Origin: Erythrobasidium yunnanense
Taxonomy: Eukaryota > Basidiomycota > Cystobasidiomycetes > Erythrobasidiales > Erythrobasidiaceae
Direction of reading: 5' to 3'
Length of the DNA: 64,000 nt
Assembly: GCA_001600175.1 (NCBI GenBank)
Contig: BCJC01000008.1
Coordinates: 312,781-376,780 of the forward strand
Shown here: positions 43,660 to 56,500 of the stretch, piece by piece
How positions within the stretch are numbered: the first letter of the stretch is position 1
How the letters are laid out: each line of letters begins with the position of its first letter
Notes under the pieces: generated by a model
What the model saw: only the letters and a program-made list of their open reading frames with translations
Told to the model about the DNA's origin: nothing
Databases searched by the model: none
Translations under genes and position numbers: made by a program

Positions 43660-45079
43660 CTAGACGGCGGTGCGATAGGCCCCCGAAGTCGCATTGACTC
43701 GCCCTTCGCTGCCCAGTATAGCTGTAGTCTGCTCCGGAGTAGGTCGAACAAGCTTGTCGGATTGATCTGAAAAGACGCGTACGACAGCTTCGCCGTTCCA
43801 AAGCTGCAATGACAAATGCCAAAGTCAGAAAGGAGCGGTTTCAGACAGTGTACTGTCACTTACGACCCAGTCGCCGAGCTCTGTATGCTTTCTTCGCGTG
43901 ATCAGGTCGTAGATCGTATAGCCGTGAGAGACGAAGACCAGAATCGGCTCTTTACGCTTCTGCACCTTCTTCATGAACGCTCTGGCCAGGATTGCTTTGT
44001 GGCTGTGATGATTGGAGTGAATCAGCGCTCACATAATGGAAAAGCATCCAACATCACCGAACAGGCACTCACTTCGTTCTGTAGATGCCCTTCTGGACAT
44101 TTACGTCTGGGGTGCAACGGGAGTAGTCGAGATCTGGGTACTCTTTCTCCATCTCCTCAATACTCTTCCCAGTATCGCAAGGCGAAGAGCCGCTCTCCTG
44201 ACTATGCACAAGAAGCCAGCCATTAGTGGGTCCTCCGTTGGCTATTGCAGAGATACAGGAGGACGTACAGCTCTGGTCTTATCTCGAACATCTTGTGGTT
44301 TTCGAGCTCTAGAAGCTGAGGCCAGCCCATGAATGCTGTGTCTCGTCCTCGCTGCAGGTTCGTAATCAGGAATTTGCCTTTCAGAGCTTTGACCACTGGG
44401 AACAGGTTCGGAAAGTCGGTCTGAAGCTTGCTAGCCTGCACTTTACCCTCGTCTGAAAGAGGAGGATCCCGAAGCTTCGTTCCGTGCTTGACTCGCTTGC
44501 CATTGCGTCTTGCACCGGCATTACTGCAGACGCATCAAGCTTACGTTAGATTGTGTTTGACGTGGATGGTAGCATCTCAAAAACCCACTGCTCGCCCTCA
44601 CAGTGTCTGATGAAGACACAGATGGGTCCATGCTGTGTCAGCTGTTTGACGATCTGTTGGAGTTCAGCGCTAGGAGACGGAGTGATCGTTCGAGGTATAC
44701 TGGATGAGAAGTGGCTGGGACTGTTTCTGCGAGACGTAGAAGTCGAGCGAAGCGGGCTTGGAGGAAGGCTAAAGTCGCTGGCTACCGAAAGTTTGCGGTG
44801 ACAGAACTTGCGTCCAACAAATCGGGGATTGTCTTGATAGCGGAGACCATATGCAAAGTCTCCTGAAGGGTTACGCTTGCGCAAGCGAGCAAGATTGTGC
44901 TGAACGTGCTCTTCTTCGGAGCCAGCTGACCAGGAGCGCTGAGAGACGGCAAAAGAGGAAGCAGAAGATTCGCTGCTGGTACTGCTGACTCTTGATCCGA
45001 TTGATGAAGCGGCTTGCGAGCTCTTTCGAGGGGAAGCAGCACTAGACGTGCGACTAGCTGCGTTCTTGCTGGCGGACAT
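43660..45079 (-). CDS. Histidine phosphatase (phosphoglycerate-mutase-like), copy A
   Basis: A multi-exon gene. A Ser-rich disordered N-terminus of about 130 residues precedes the catalytic domain: VFIRHCEGEH joined to NAGARRN (RHG motif with Cys in place of Gly, catalytic His kept), PPLSDEGKVQASKLQ, LITNLQRGRDTAFMGWPQLL (second Arg motif), and VFVSHGYTIYDLI (second catalytic His). It ends GEAVVRVFSDQSDKLV and a short tail. It belongs to the fungal branch of the histidine-phosphatase superfamily; substrate unknown. The neighbouring gene at 45326-46673 is a tandem duplicate with the same intron after GEH in the same phase. The disordered N-termini have diverged most. Confidence 0.86.
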
Positions 45080-45325
45080 GGTTACTGTTGGTGTTGAGTA
45101 AACGGAAGAGGAATCAGTTACCCCCCTCCAAATTGAAGTGTTTCCTGCACAGCGTCTTGCCAGTATAACAATCTAGCTGGATTTTCATGAGGCAGTGTAA
45201 TAGAAAACGGTGCGATGAAGGGGAAGGACAGATGCATCTGCTTACTTCCAGCATGTGCTGAGAAGCTACAGCAGTTTTACGTGGCAGGCGATAGCACCAT
45301 CGCGGACAAAGTAACTCTGCCTGCC

Positions 45326-46673
45326 TTAGAGGGATACGCCCCAACCAGACGTAACATCAGCTTGCTCAATTCGACCTAGTATAGTCATAGTCTGCTGATC
45401 GGTGGGCTTGGTGAGCTTTCCAGACTGATCTGCGAAGACGCGGACAACGGCTTGTCCATTTCCCAGCTGCAACAGACGCGGGAATCAATAATGAATGGAC
45501 TGCTTTTAGACTCGACTCACCATCCAATCACTTGGCTCCTTCCAGTGTCTACCAGAAATAAGATCATAGATAGTATACCCGTGTGAAACGAAGACCAAGA
45601 TTGGCTCCTTGCGCTTTTGTACCTTCTTCATGAAAGCCTTAGCGCGCATGGCGCTGGCGCTGGGGGCAGGTGAAAATGTCTCATCAGACCGTCGTCAGGT
45701 TTCAGAACCCAAAGATACGTACCTAGCTCGGTAAACACCCTTCTTGCGGTTGACTTCGGGTCCGCAGCGGGAATAGTCGATACCGGGATACTCTTTCTCC
45801 ATCTTCCTCACGCTCTTTCCAGTATCGCAGGGTTGGTTTGCATTCTCCTTGCTAAAGGGTGTCGCGAGAGTTAGTTCAGAGCAAGTCCTGTTGCAGCAAA
45901 TACGCACATCTCGGGTCTAATTTCGAACATTTTGTGATTCTCGAGTTCCAGTAGCTGAGGCCAGCCCATGAAAGCGGTATCTCTGCCTCGTTGTAAGTTG
46001 GTGATTAGGTATTTTCCTTTCAGAGCTTGCACGGTGGGAAATAGATTTGGGTAGTTGTCCTGAAGCTGCTTTGCCTGAACCTTCCCTAGGTCTGATAGAG
46101 GAGGGTCACGTAACAAGGTTCCATATTTGATTAGGACGCCATTGCGCTTAGCTCCGCCGTTGCTGGAAACGTTAATATGAGCGGCTGACTGCGAGCGAAT
46201 TAGATACCAACTTACTGCTCGCCGTGACAATGTCTGATGAAGACGCATATTGGTCCGTACTGAGACAGTTGCTTGACGATTTGTTGAAGGCCGCTATCAG
46301 ATGATGCTGTAAACGGCCTGGGCACTTTCACCTTGGGAGTATTGCTGCGCGAGGGTGTAGAGGAAAAGGCGGGACTAGAGGGGAAGCTGAAGTTGCTGGC
46401 AATGGACGGCTTGCGAAGGATGTCCGAACGAGACTGACTGTACTGGATAAACTCGTATCGACCCGATGGATTTCGTCGATGGAAGCGTTCCAAATTGCGT
46501 TCGACGTAGCCGTCGTTGCTGCCCCATTCAAAGTCCGACGGCATCGACTTCGTGAATGAAATAGATGACTTGCTACTAGCGCTGCTACTTCTGGATGGGA
46601 CGGAGGAATGGGAGGATTTGCGGGAATGAGCTGGACTCGAAGTCTGACTGACTGCCTTTGGGTGCGTTGACAT
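45326..46673 (-). CDS. Histidine phosphatase (phosphoglycerate-mutase-like), copy B
   Basis: Starts MSTHPKAVSQTSSPAHSRKS and shares copy A's plan: Ser-rich leader, IVKQLSQYGPICVFIRHCHG then EH/NGGAKRN across a phase-2 intron, PPLSDLGKVQAKQLQ, LITNLQRGRDTAFMGWPQLL, CDTGKSVRKMEKEYPGIDYS and VFVSHGYTIYDLISG. It ends GQAVVRVFADQSGKL and a short tail. Catalytic His and Arg residues are all present, and the RHC variant is shared with copy A, so it predates the duplication. The catalytic domains are far more alike than the leaders. Copy B has its own upstream region of about 265 bp. Substrate unknown. Confidence 0.86.
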
Positions 46674-46940
46674 TGTCTTGCTTGATGGTGTAAGAGGACG
46701 ATTGCTTGTAGATCTAGGAAAGAGAGAGGAGATAGTCCATTCCGCTCGCTCTCACATGCGCACTGACGAAGCGGTGTCGACAATAAAAACGAGTTTTCCA
46801 TCCAGGCGATGTATTTGCGCCAACAGCATGCGAATGACTTGTCGAAGCAGTTTCTTCATGCTTGTCAGTGAGAGGCTATCCTGACATCGCAATAAGACAT
46901 CGAGTCTGCATTTTTCCGATACTCGGATACGTCATCGAGT

Positions 46941-49936
46941 CTAGTCGAAGTGCATAGTAGTTTGAAGGGCTTCCAGAGCAGTTTCTCGGCCCCATTGCAC
47001 CAGTTCATCCTTCTCTTTCCGCATCTCCTTCTGCTGAAGGAACCAGGCCATGCCTTGTGCAACGCCCGGATGCGAGGCAGCCAACGCCAGAAGCGGTTGT
47101 TGAATAGCAGTACTATCGAGCTGCTTCGGGAAGGTTGTGAGTAGAGGTGATGTCGACTGCGTGGAGCGTATGAGCGCGCTCAGAAATTGCGCCAGGAAGG
47201 CTCGAGAGTCTGCTTGTAATGTCGGGAATGGCAGAGGCTAAGCGATGATGAAAGATTTCAGCACATAATACGAATATAACACAAACCGAATAGCCTACCT
47301 TGAATATATTGAGGCCGAGTCCACTCTTCGCGCACCACCAAGCATAAGCTTTCGCCATGTTGCGACTTCTCCGACTTGATCCAGCCTCCGAGACACTGCC
47401 AAATCCTGATTTAACCATCTCGGCTCCTCCAACTTCGCTTTCACCGAGAGCTCGGAAGAAGTCCCAAAGGCAGTATTGTAGTGTGATCTGATAGGAATGC
47501 GTATTGGAAGTTGAGGATCCGGTCAAGAGTCGAGCAACGATGAGTGTGTAGTATGGATTGTACGTCTTCTCGTTGCTGAGACAATGTAGTAAGACTCGGA
47601 TTATCTCGCGTTGCTGGACTTCCGTTAATCCAAGCGCATTCAGTCTCGAGGTAGCATCGACGTAGTCCTGATGCATGTCTTAGCTGACAAGCTTCTTCTC
47701 ATGCACGCTAACGGCTCACCTCTCCACTCATCAGAGCTACAAAAATGCGACGCCGAACATCCGTGTTCATGCCCTGCTTCTTCGCAAGCTTGAGGAGCTG
47801 AGCTTCTTTCCCACTAGCCGAGGCTTCTCTCTCCGCCGAAGCTGACGTTGCAGCTATATGCGGCTGGGAGTCTACCAGTGGATTGCCCGACCAGGCTGCT
47901 CCGACGAGCCACCATTTGCCTTTCGTTGTTGAAGACCGCAGATCTGCTAACGAGACACGCAATGGTTCCGAAGATCCTGTAGATTCATAAAATCAGTACT
48001 GGCTGATTTGAGTTGGGATGTCTTGACTGACCTGACTTCTTCGATAAATTGCTGATGTACTTCTTCAAGGATGCTTCAGCTTCGGCAGCTACGCCTGTAG
48101 CGGGCTTAACCTTGTTGTTCTTGAGGTTTGTTAAGGTTTCAATCATAAACTTGGTACGCGAACTGCGGTTGTACAATCGGCGAGTGAGCAAGGCGATAAT
48201 GCGCTTGTTGTACGCTTGCTTACCTTATTGCGTCGGGCGCCATCGACTTTTGAGCATCCTGTACGAGCTGGATGATCTGCTTCAAAGCTGTCGGGTCGTC
48301 ATGTCTGAGTTGAGGTCCCGAAACTGGACAAACATGTCAGGGACTGCTGTGTTCTGTATACGTCTATGTCTCACCTTTCATTATCCTGAGCAGAGACTCC
48401 ACGTCCTTCTCCAGCAGGCCATTCTGGATGAACTCCCTTATGAGTTCGTAGATCAAGCCAGCAGCGACAACTTGGAAGTTGTATAGCTGAGCCAAGAATC
48501 CAACGAGGTTCGGGCGTTCTTTATCGTCCGAATCTCCAGCTTTGTCTAGACGCTTGATGATGCCGTCCAACAAGCTCGCAGCGGTCTCTTTGCCCCCCGA
48601 AGCGTTCATTCCGCCTATCAGACCAGTAGACAGAACTTTGACGAGTGCAGTCAAGACCACGACTTGCGTATCTCCGATGCCTTCGCCTTGAGCTGATATG
48701 ATTTCCAGTACCAGAGTCACAATCAGGCTATTGACTGTTCCTCGAGAGTTGGACATATATATAGAATGCAGAGAACTTGGATCAGAGGGACTGAGAACCA
48801 GAGTTGGGAAGGATGTGGGTGTTAGACGGTTCAGAAGACCCATCAATAGGCGGCGCAGGCGAGGATCTTCTACGGCTTTAGGGTCGGCGATGCTTGCGGA
48901 GGCATCGCTGGCTGCAGCCTTACGCATAGCAGGTGGGAGATACTTGGCTGGCGCTGCTGAAGTAGTGAAGTCGGCTGCCGTTTGCGAATTTGACGAAGTC
49001 TCCTGCTTGACATCCTCGGCTTCCAATAACTCTTCAGGAGCCTCTGGATCCTCGCTCTCATCATCCGTGTCTAGCTCTGCCAAATCTTCTATTTCCGATT
49101 CCAGCTGGTCCTCGTCAAGGGACGGCTCAGGTTCTTCCTGCGAATCGTCGTCTTCCTCTTCATCATCGTCATCTAGATCAGATTCAGCATCATCCCCGGA
49201 CCCTCCTTCGCCGAAGATGTCCTCTTCCAGCTTGTCCAGGTCATCGAAAAGGTCTGAAAAAGCGGAGGGTCAGTTGGGATGAGCAATAGATACTACACAG
49301 ATACTACTGACCATCAAGACCATCTTCTTGTAGCTCTTTGCGAGCATTTGGGTTCTTGCGAATCCCGAGCTTTTCCTCATACCATGCAATTTCGTCGTCT
49401 TCTTGCTGTTCGCCAGCAGTTCTTGGGCCAGATGGTGCAGTAAAGCTTTTGCTACCGCTTGCGCCATTGCTACCTGAAGCTTGGGTCTTCTCGAGTAGTC
49501 TCTGCAAAGGCGTAGATTGCTCGGACGAGATCTTTCGTTTCTGAACATAGGCGTTATTGTCGTCGTCGCCATCTTGCTGCTCAGAGTCGCCAAACGATAC
49601 TCTCTTGCGTTTCTTGCTCCTGCCAGGCTCGCTTGCAGTATTTTCACCAAAATCCTGCGCGCGTTGCTTGCCAATAGCTGGTTCTGGCTGACTGGCTTTG
49701 ACTTTCGATGCGGCACCATTCTGACTCTGATTCTGACCCTTTCCCTGCCTGCGCTCCTGCTGTCGACGCTGCTTCCTCCCGACGACACTGGTCGACTTTG
49801 TGATGCCTGACGAGTTGGCTGACCCAGATCCCGCTAATTTCCCTGATGCGACGAGCTCTTCGCGAAGACTGGATGGAAGTAACGTCGTCTTGCGAACATG
49901 ATACGGCGCTTGCTGGCCTTTGGCTCGTCGAGGCAT
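46941..49936 (-). CDS. SGD1: Nucleolar MIF4G-domain protein Sgd1/NOM1
   Basis: At least six exons. The N-terminal 220 residues are basic and disordered (PRRAKGQQAPYHVRKTTLLP, SKKRKRVSFGDSE), then strongly acidic. The MIF4G domain begins after KYLPPAMRKAAASD and includes DPRLRRLLMGLLNRLTPTSF, TLVLEIISAQG and LVGFLAQLYNFQVVAAGLIY, continuing into SSRTKFMIETLTNLKNNKVK. The MA3 domain follows with LTEVQQREIIRVLLHCLSNE and YNPYYTLIVARLL. This MIF4G-MA3 order with YLPPAMRK is that of yeast Sgd1 and human NOM1, nucleolar factors needed for 40S subunit biogenesis. The gene ends ALEALQTTMHFD. Head-to-head with the next plus-strand gene, 232 bp apart. Confidence 0.93.
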
Positions 49937-50168
49937 GGTCGGTGCAAGATAGACAGCATGAGGGTTGACGAAGGCCGCACGCAGGAGAACAATCCAAGCA
50001 CGGACATTTTGAAGACACTAATCCTTTCAGCACGCCTTTCAGGTCATTCGAACAACGGGAAGCGAGTACCCTTGACCAGCTCATCCTCCCGCTCTTATGC
50101 TGTATGCATTAGCACCAAGTGGAGCATTGGGCAGTTCTTTCAACGCTGCTACAAGCCTACAATTAAGA

Positions 50169-51818
50169 TGCCAACCAAGCGCGTTTCTCGCCCGGCCAGA
50201 ACAGCATCTACGAAACCCGCTGCCAAGGTTCAGGTGCAATCGGATGCGACAACAGGCAATCCTGCCAGGTCGAAATGGGATCCGCGCAACATCAGGAAAG
50301 AACACATCATGATGGCAGCTCCCCTGCTTGCTGTCGGTCAACAGCTGTTCAAAGGCCCAATCGAAAGCGCTAAAGAAGGAGCAAACAAGATCATGCAGAA
50401 CCGCGTCGACGATGCAGTTAACGGTCTCGATGATAAACTCTCGGGAAGACACCGTCGGCATCATCGAAGACACTCAGATTCGGGCAGCGACTCTTCAGCT
50501 ACTGGATCGAAGACATCGAGGCCACGAAAGACAGGGAATCGAAAGCAACCTGCCATTTCTCAGTTCAAGATCGAATCAGCCAAAGTCGTCAATATTCAGC
50601 TCAACTTGAACGTCTACCCTGCTGCCCTAGCTGGATTTGCAGTGCAGCTCGCTTTTAGCTCTTCTTCACAGCCAAGCCGGCCGCCAGTGTACATCCCTCA
50701 CGACAAGATATACGTGGCAGATCCGAAGCTGTTCACGTATATCACGTTCAAGATGCTCATGGAGTACGAATATCTGAGTCAGCAAGAGGTGCCCTCCAAC
50801 ACGTACGAACCGCCTTTCGAGTTGGCTCTAGCACCCGATACATTGGCGTATCTTGAGGATCCGAACCAGCCTGGTGACTTTCTAGATGTCAATGGTGCGA
50901 AGCGTTTATATGGAATCGACCTTCCCTATAATCCCCTTTCCAGATTCCAGCTCGTAGTGCTGCCTGGCCAACCCGGCCCACAGAGCATGTCATACGTGAG
51001 TGAAAAGTACCATGTGTGAATGTGCTCGCTGAAGCTGTCCACAGCAAGGCGAGTTGGCTCGCGGGTATTTCCAGCAGCATCAAGACCACATAATCCGAGC
51101 CACGCGCGAGCGGCAGCGGCGTGACCCAGACTTCAAGATCGCCGATCTACCACCTGTAGCCGATCCCAGGCAGAAGACACTAGCGCAATACTTCCAAGAC
51201 TGGGACAACTGCATACAGCGGAGCGTGCTGGAGAATCGCTGGATACCGAACTACACTCCCTTTCAGCCCCCCTCACATACCGTCTACTCTCAAGCACAAC
51301 CTTCTGTCCAGGAGAATCGTCGACGATCATCCTCAGCTTCGAGGTCATCCCGTCCAGATCGCCATCACCGCAGAAGATCCTCGTCAAGTTCTGAATCAAG
51401 CAAAAGTGAAGCTTCTGAGAAGAAGAAGGAAGGCCACAGCTATATGCCTATGATGCTACCACTCATGGGAGCATTCGGCGGAGGCAAAGCAGCGCCGCCA
51501 GCATCTGCACCTGAGCAAGGACCAGTATCAGCGCAGGCTCCAGTGACGAGGAAACCTCTGCCTGCTGGCCACGAAGTACACGAGAGGTACCCGGCGCAAG
51601 CTCGTCACGGATCTTCAAGGAAGGAGCCATCGTATCGATCTAGGAGAGAGCCATCATACGGAATCAGGAGGGAGCCATCGTACGTGATTGGGAGACGGCC
51701 ATCGTATGAATATGGGAGAGAGCTATCACCTGGTTATGGCTCCAGGAGAGACGCTGGACCAAGATCACGGCCCTCAGGCGGCCGCACTCGTGTGAGAGGG
51801 CGGAGAGGTTTGTTCTGA
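50169..51818 (+). CDS. Unrecognised protein with Tyr-rich C-terminal repeats
   Basis: Two exons joined at about 50996/51045 give about 530 residues. After a basic start (MPTKRVSRPARTASTKPAAK) comes EHIMMAAPLLAVGQQLFKGP and a His/Arg/Ser segment. The central 270 residues look folded: SAKVVNIQLNLNVYPAALAG, YIPHDKIYVADPKLFTYITF, LAQYFQDWDNCIQRSVLENR. Then come Arg/Ser-rich stretches, EKKKEGHSYMPMMLPLMGAF and a C-terminal repeat (REPSY units). I do not recognise the folded part. RNA binding is a guess from the RS/RG content. An upstream in-frame extension to 49898 exists but overlaps the SGD1 start. Confidence 0.65.
51620..51740 (+). repeat. Coding tandem repeat, REPSY units
   Basis: Four to five imperfect units of about 27 nt, each containing GAGCCATCGTA or a close variant, encode KEPSYRSR, REPSYGIR, REPSYVIG, RRPSYEYG and a decayed RELSPGYG. 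The drift increases toward the 3' end. Confidence 0.8.
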
Positions 51819-51900
51819 ACGACTTCACGCATGTGTGCCGCTCGAAAGATTCGAAAAATGTACTGTTCCTCCAGGGAATCATCTCTTTTGCGTCTTGACC

Positions 51901-53154
51901 ATGCAGAAAAGCTCTTCGAATGCGATCGCTACTACATCGCGACTGAGGCTTGTCTCAAAGTCAGCAAGATGCTCTTACGTCTCTGACTCACGGCGGGCTG
52001 CGTCCTCGTCATCTTCCGCTGGCAGAACTCCTGCTTCCTTCAGGCAGCACACCCTGTCTCTTGTGCAAGCGCACGACTATCCTAGCTACTTGTGTGTGCG
52101 TACAGTACTGAGCAACGCTTGACAATGCATGTTGACATGTTGCATATGGAATTTGGGGATCTGCAGAGCCGCCTTCTTCTATCCTGAGGAAGCTCGATAC
52201 GATTTCTTGGCGCTTCGAGCTTTCAATGTAGAGCTATCGAGTGTAGCAGACTCTGTCTCGAATGCACAGCTCGGCCGGCTACGCTTCCAATGGTGGAGGG
52301 ACGCCATTGCAAGCTTAAACACCGTAGGTCTGCTTGGCTTGGGCGTAGCTATTGGAGCTAAGATCATGCGCTTACAGGACGTGCCTATACCGCATCCGAC
52401 TGTGCAGGCGCTGTTTGTAGCGAATCGCAGGCGCAAGCTTTCGACATATCACTTGAACAAGCTCATCGAGGCCCGCGAGCGCAATCTCTTGAATCCAGGC
52501 TACAACACCCTATCAGACCTCAGCTCCTATGCGCAGTCCACCTCCCTCTCGCTCCTCCTCCTACAAATGGGTATCGTCAAGCCCGACAGAGTGCACAAGA
52601 TACAAGATATACCCTTGTCCACCATCGATCATTCTCTTTCACATCTCGCTACCTATATCACAGTCGCTCAAACCATCCGAAGTGTGTCTTTCTTCGCATC
52701 GAAAAGAGTGATGGTCCTTCCTCGAGATGTCGCATCGGCGCACGGCGTGGTGGACGAGACGTTATTCCGAGCTCTACCTTCCTTAGGTCAAGAAGCTGGG
52801 CTAGCACAGCGAGATCAGGCACCGGATCTGTCAGCTTTCGAGGCAGTATCTGCATCATGCGCAGAACTAGTGGAGCTGGCCAACCTGGAAAGAGCGAAAG
52901 CAAGATGGACTTTAGGTCTGGAGGAAGCGCAGGATGAAGAGCATGCGGCGCTAGCTCAGGGTCGGAAGCTATCGAGACTGCCCAAGGAGATCGGCCCAGT
53001 CTTTCTATCAGCTGTCAGCGCTGCGAGGTTCTTCAAGGCATTCGAGCAGACGGCACAAGGCAACCCTTTCCATCCAAGCCTACAAGGCGCTGCTAAAAGA
53101 GACTGGAAATTACCTTTCGCAACGTGGTGGGCAAACTGGAAAGGGCAATTCTGA
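51901..53154 (+). CDS. Squalene/phytoene-synthase-like protein, NDUFAF6 type
   Basis: Three exons, with introns near 52088-52165 and at 52324-52377. The N-terminus (MQKSSSNAIATTSRLRLVSK ...) is basic and Ser-rich, like a mitochondrial presequence. The domain then reads HTLSLVQAHDYPSYL, AFFYPEEARYDFLALRAFNV, ELSSVADSVSNAQLGRLRFQ and WWRDAI, followed by HLNKLIEARERNLL and the long helices of the isoprenyl-synthase fold. This pattern is that of NDUFAF6, a complex I assembly factor derived from squalene/phytoene synthases that lacks their two DxxxD motifs. That fits here, since I see no DxxxD pair. Ends PFATWWANWKGQF. The second intron is a multiple of three without stops. Confidence 0.84.
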
Positions 53155-53599
53155 TGGACAAGACCAGAGGATGTCTAAGAGGCCCCCTTCAAGATCAGTG
53201 ATAACATGCGTATGCGACACTGTATCTGGACTCCCCGCCTCGTGCGCTTGTCTTCGAGCTCAGCCGCGAAAGCCTCGGTGGTCGGGAAAAGCGGTCTCAA
53301 TTCAGATGACTGCGTTCGCATTCGAGGCAAGACATGTCAGCGAACACAGTTGTGTCACCATAGATAAGCTAGCTCTCTCCAAGCTTGTTGTGCTTCATGA
53401 ACCGGGACTCAAAGGCCTAGAGACGCGGCGAATCAGAGTCCAGTGTATCTAGAGCAGTGCTATGCCTTCTAGAGCGTGGCATACAGCGAAAAGCAGCAAT
53501 GAAAAGCTTTCGAGATCATGTGACTTTTGCGTATGCAGCTTTTTTCAGACTTTCTTGTTCGCAAACCTACGCATTTCAAACCAGCAAGGGAAGCGCAAC
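53155..53599. other. Intergenic region upstream of UTP10
   Basis: About 445 bp. The frame of UTP10 stays open upstream to 53462, but the conserved N-terminus starts at the ATG at 53600, so this is read as promoter and leader. Other open frames show no family match. Confidence 0.5.
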
Positions 53600-56500
53600 A
53601 TGGCTTCTTCGCTTGCTCAGCAGCTTGCTGGGATCCGCTCAGTCGATGCGGACAGGCTTCAAGCTGCGACTGCAAGCTCGCGGCCATCATTTCTGTTTCC
53701 AGCTCGTCAAGCAGCGTCCTTAAACAATTCCGACATCTATTCCTTGGCCTACAATGGTTACCTTGCTCTGCTACAGGATGATACCAGGCTTGCGAACTAT
53801 GAAACACCCATCTTTGGCGAAAAAGCAAAATCGACGGATCGCTCTATGCTCACCAAAGATGAGAATCTGCGGCTGGATGAGATGCTCGGAAGCTTCATGA
53901 GATTGCTAGCAAGCAAACTCCTGCTCAAGAACACTGGAAAAGTCTTGGAATGGCTCATCCGACGATTCAGGTAGATGCGATCCTGCAAGTAGACGCCGTT
54001 GTCTGAAGACTCATGGTTGGTGATTCGCAGAATCAACGAGTTCAACTTGAACGACATAATGAGCATGATTCTGCCGTACCACGAAACACCACAATTCGCC
54101 CAGATGCTCCAGATCTTGAAGCTTGAGTAAGCTATTGCCCGCGATGAAGCCAACACACCGAAATACTAATCTATACCGCAGTAAAACACAGTTCCAGTCA
54201 TTCGAAGCCGTCAAAGTGGCCCTTCAGACCCTTCCTAGGCAGCATCTTGTACAATCGCTCACGAAAAGCGATGCCTTACTACGCTGGACTGCCAGTATAC
54301 TCGAGCCATACATCTCGGAAGATGTGCTATACCCTGCGCTCGTAGCTTTATGGACAAGCTCGCTGGCTGGCTATCTCGACAGGCGAACAAGCGTGAAGGA
54401 GAATGACACTATCGTCCTTCTGCCTGTCATCACTGCAGGAGTGCAAAGCCGGAACAACGATCTACAGATTGGAGCTCTAATTGTGCTATCAAGACTCACC
54501 GGCAAAGTGCAGCTATCCGACGAAGCTCTTCTGCATCTCGCATTGTCGGTATTATCGAAGAAGAACATCGCTGCCGCAGACGAAGAGAAGCTTGGAGCGC
54601 TCTTGAACACTATCGTTCTTCTGTACGAAACACATCTCAATCAACCACCTGCTTTACCGAAGAAAGTAGTAGCACATCTGGCACAATCGGCTTTCATTGC
54701 CGATGTGCTATTCGAGATCGCGGAAGCGTACGCAGCCTCGAAGTTCCTCGATGCGCTCTCTGCGACGCTCATCAAAGAGGCGCCGACGAACACGGAGATC
54801 GCTAGCATGCTGCAAAACCTGCTAGCCCCGATATCGTGTCCGCCGCAAATCCTCGCTTTCGGTCTGCCAGCACTCTTGCAGGCATCGCTCGAGACGGAGA
54901 GTGCGCCCGAGGCGTATCTAGACACGCTATCTGCCGTCTCGCAACGTGCTAGCGACGAGTATACGCGAGCGTGTCAAGGCCTCAAGGCAGAGTCAAACAA
55001 GACTACAAAGAAGAAGGTCGACAGTCTCATGGCAAGCGTATCCGGCGTAAGTCTGGTCCACTTCGATCAGGGAAAGTCGCTAATATACTGTGACAGCGCG
55101 GTCTCTTCGAGGGGACGAAAGCTACAGCATCGAGATCGGATGTCGATCTCGTCCTCCAGCTCGAAGCAGGCGATGCGCAACTACGAGCACAAAGCCTGGC
55201 TCGCCTTCTTGGGACCGCCTCTGATAGCAAAGACGACTTGGAAGATATGCAACCCCGCCTCGCTGAGATGCTACTGGCTAGATTCTCGGATCATGCTCCT
55301 TCAGTTGCCGAGGTACTTTTTGATGATGCCTATCAAGCTGTCATACAGAAGCTGGCACAGAGAAACCACGAGACAGTCCTGAACGCTTCGCTCAGGATTA
55401 TCAACGGTCATGAAGTGGCTCGTGCAACCGTACTTGCGCATATACGCTTCTTATTGAAGCAATTCATATCGAGCATAGCTCCCGCTGCTATAGAAGGCTA
55501 CAAGCTTCGCGTTACCATAGAAGCCATATGGCCAAAGCTGCTCGTCACTAAGAGCCAGGCAAAAACAGCTTCGGGTCTCTGGACTATCCTTGCTGAAGCA
55601 GAGGGTGACTGGCCTCTGTTCGCCGGCTGCAGCAAGATCCCCGATGACAGCGGGTCGGAAGGCGCGGCCGGCGTCAATAGAGCTATAGCCAAACTACTTC
55701 ACAAGAACATCAAGCGATCCAAGCTCCGAGCTCTTGAAGATTTTATTCTGCGAGACTGTAATGGCGACGTCAATGCCACGGCTACCTCCAGGATGCTCAG
55801 CTCAATGGTTGTCCTAGAACTGCTGCAAAATGGCAATACAAGAGCCTCCTTGCAGATACTCGCGATGCAGTCACAGTCTTCAACCGCCATAGACGTGCGT
55901 CTGGTCGAGAGCCAAGCGCTTCCCAGCACTGTAACTCTCGCAAGTATCTATTCGAAGCCATCATCTTCGAACACTCTAAAGAAGCTGGGATCAGAGTTGC
56001 TTTTCAGCGCTCTCCTTTCCGTCGAATCGCCCTTTGAAGGCAATTGGTGCTGGCTCGAAAACACGAATGCTCTGTCACCATCGACAGCAGCCTACCGCTC
56101 ATTGGCCATACAAGCATATACCATGGCGCATAACAAAGCTATCCCTGGCTCTATAGCGACGAAAGTGCTTGCTAGCCTGTTCAAGAAGGCTATCAGGGAA
56201 GAGGTCCTGGCGTTCCTTTCCAGCATCTTTGCGTCCACTAGCTCTCCTGCGACAATTCGCCTGATTGCATTGCGCGATACCGCCGTCTTCCTCGATGCTT
56301 GTTCCGCAGAAGAGGGCACTGCTGCAAACGACTTCCAACTTGTTCTGCCTGGCATCATCGTCGCTTTGTCAGCTAGAGAGAAGGAGATCAGACAAGCGGC
56401 AATGCAAGTCGTGGAAAAGATCTATACGCTGGCTAAGGGTGCTAAAGAACAGCGTATATATGGGTTCGACGCTTACTACGGCGCACGATCAAGTAAGGTT

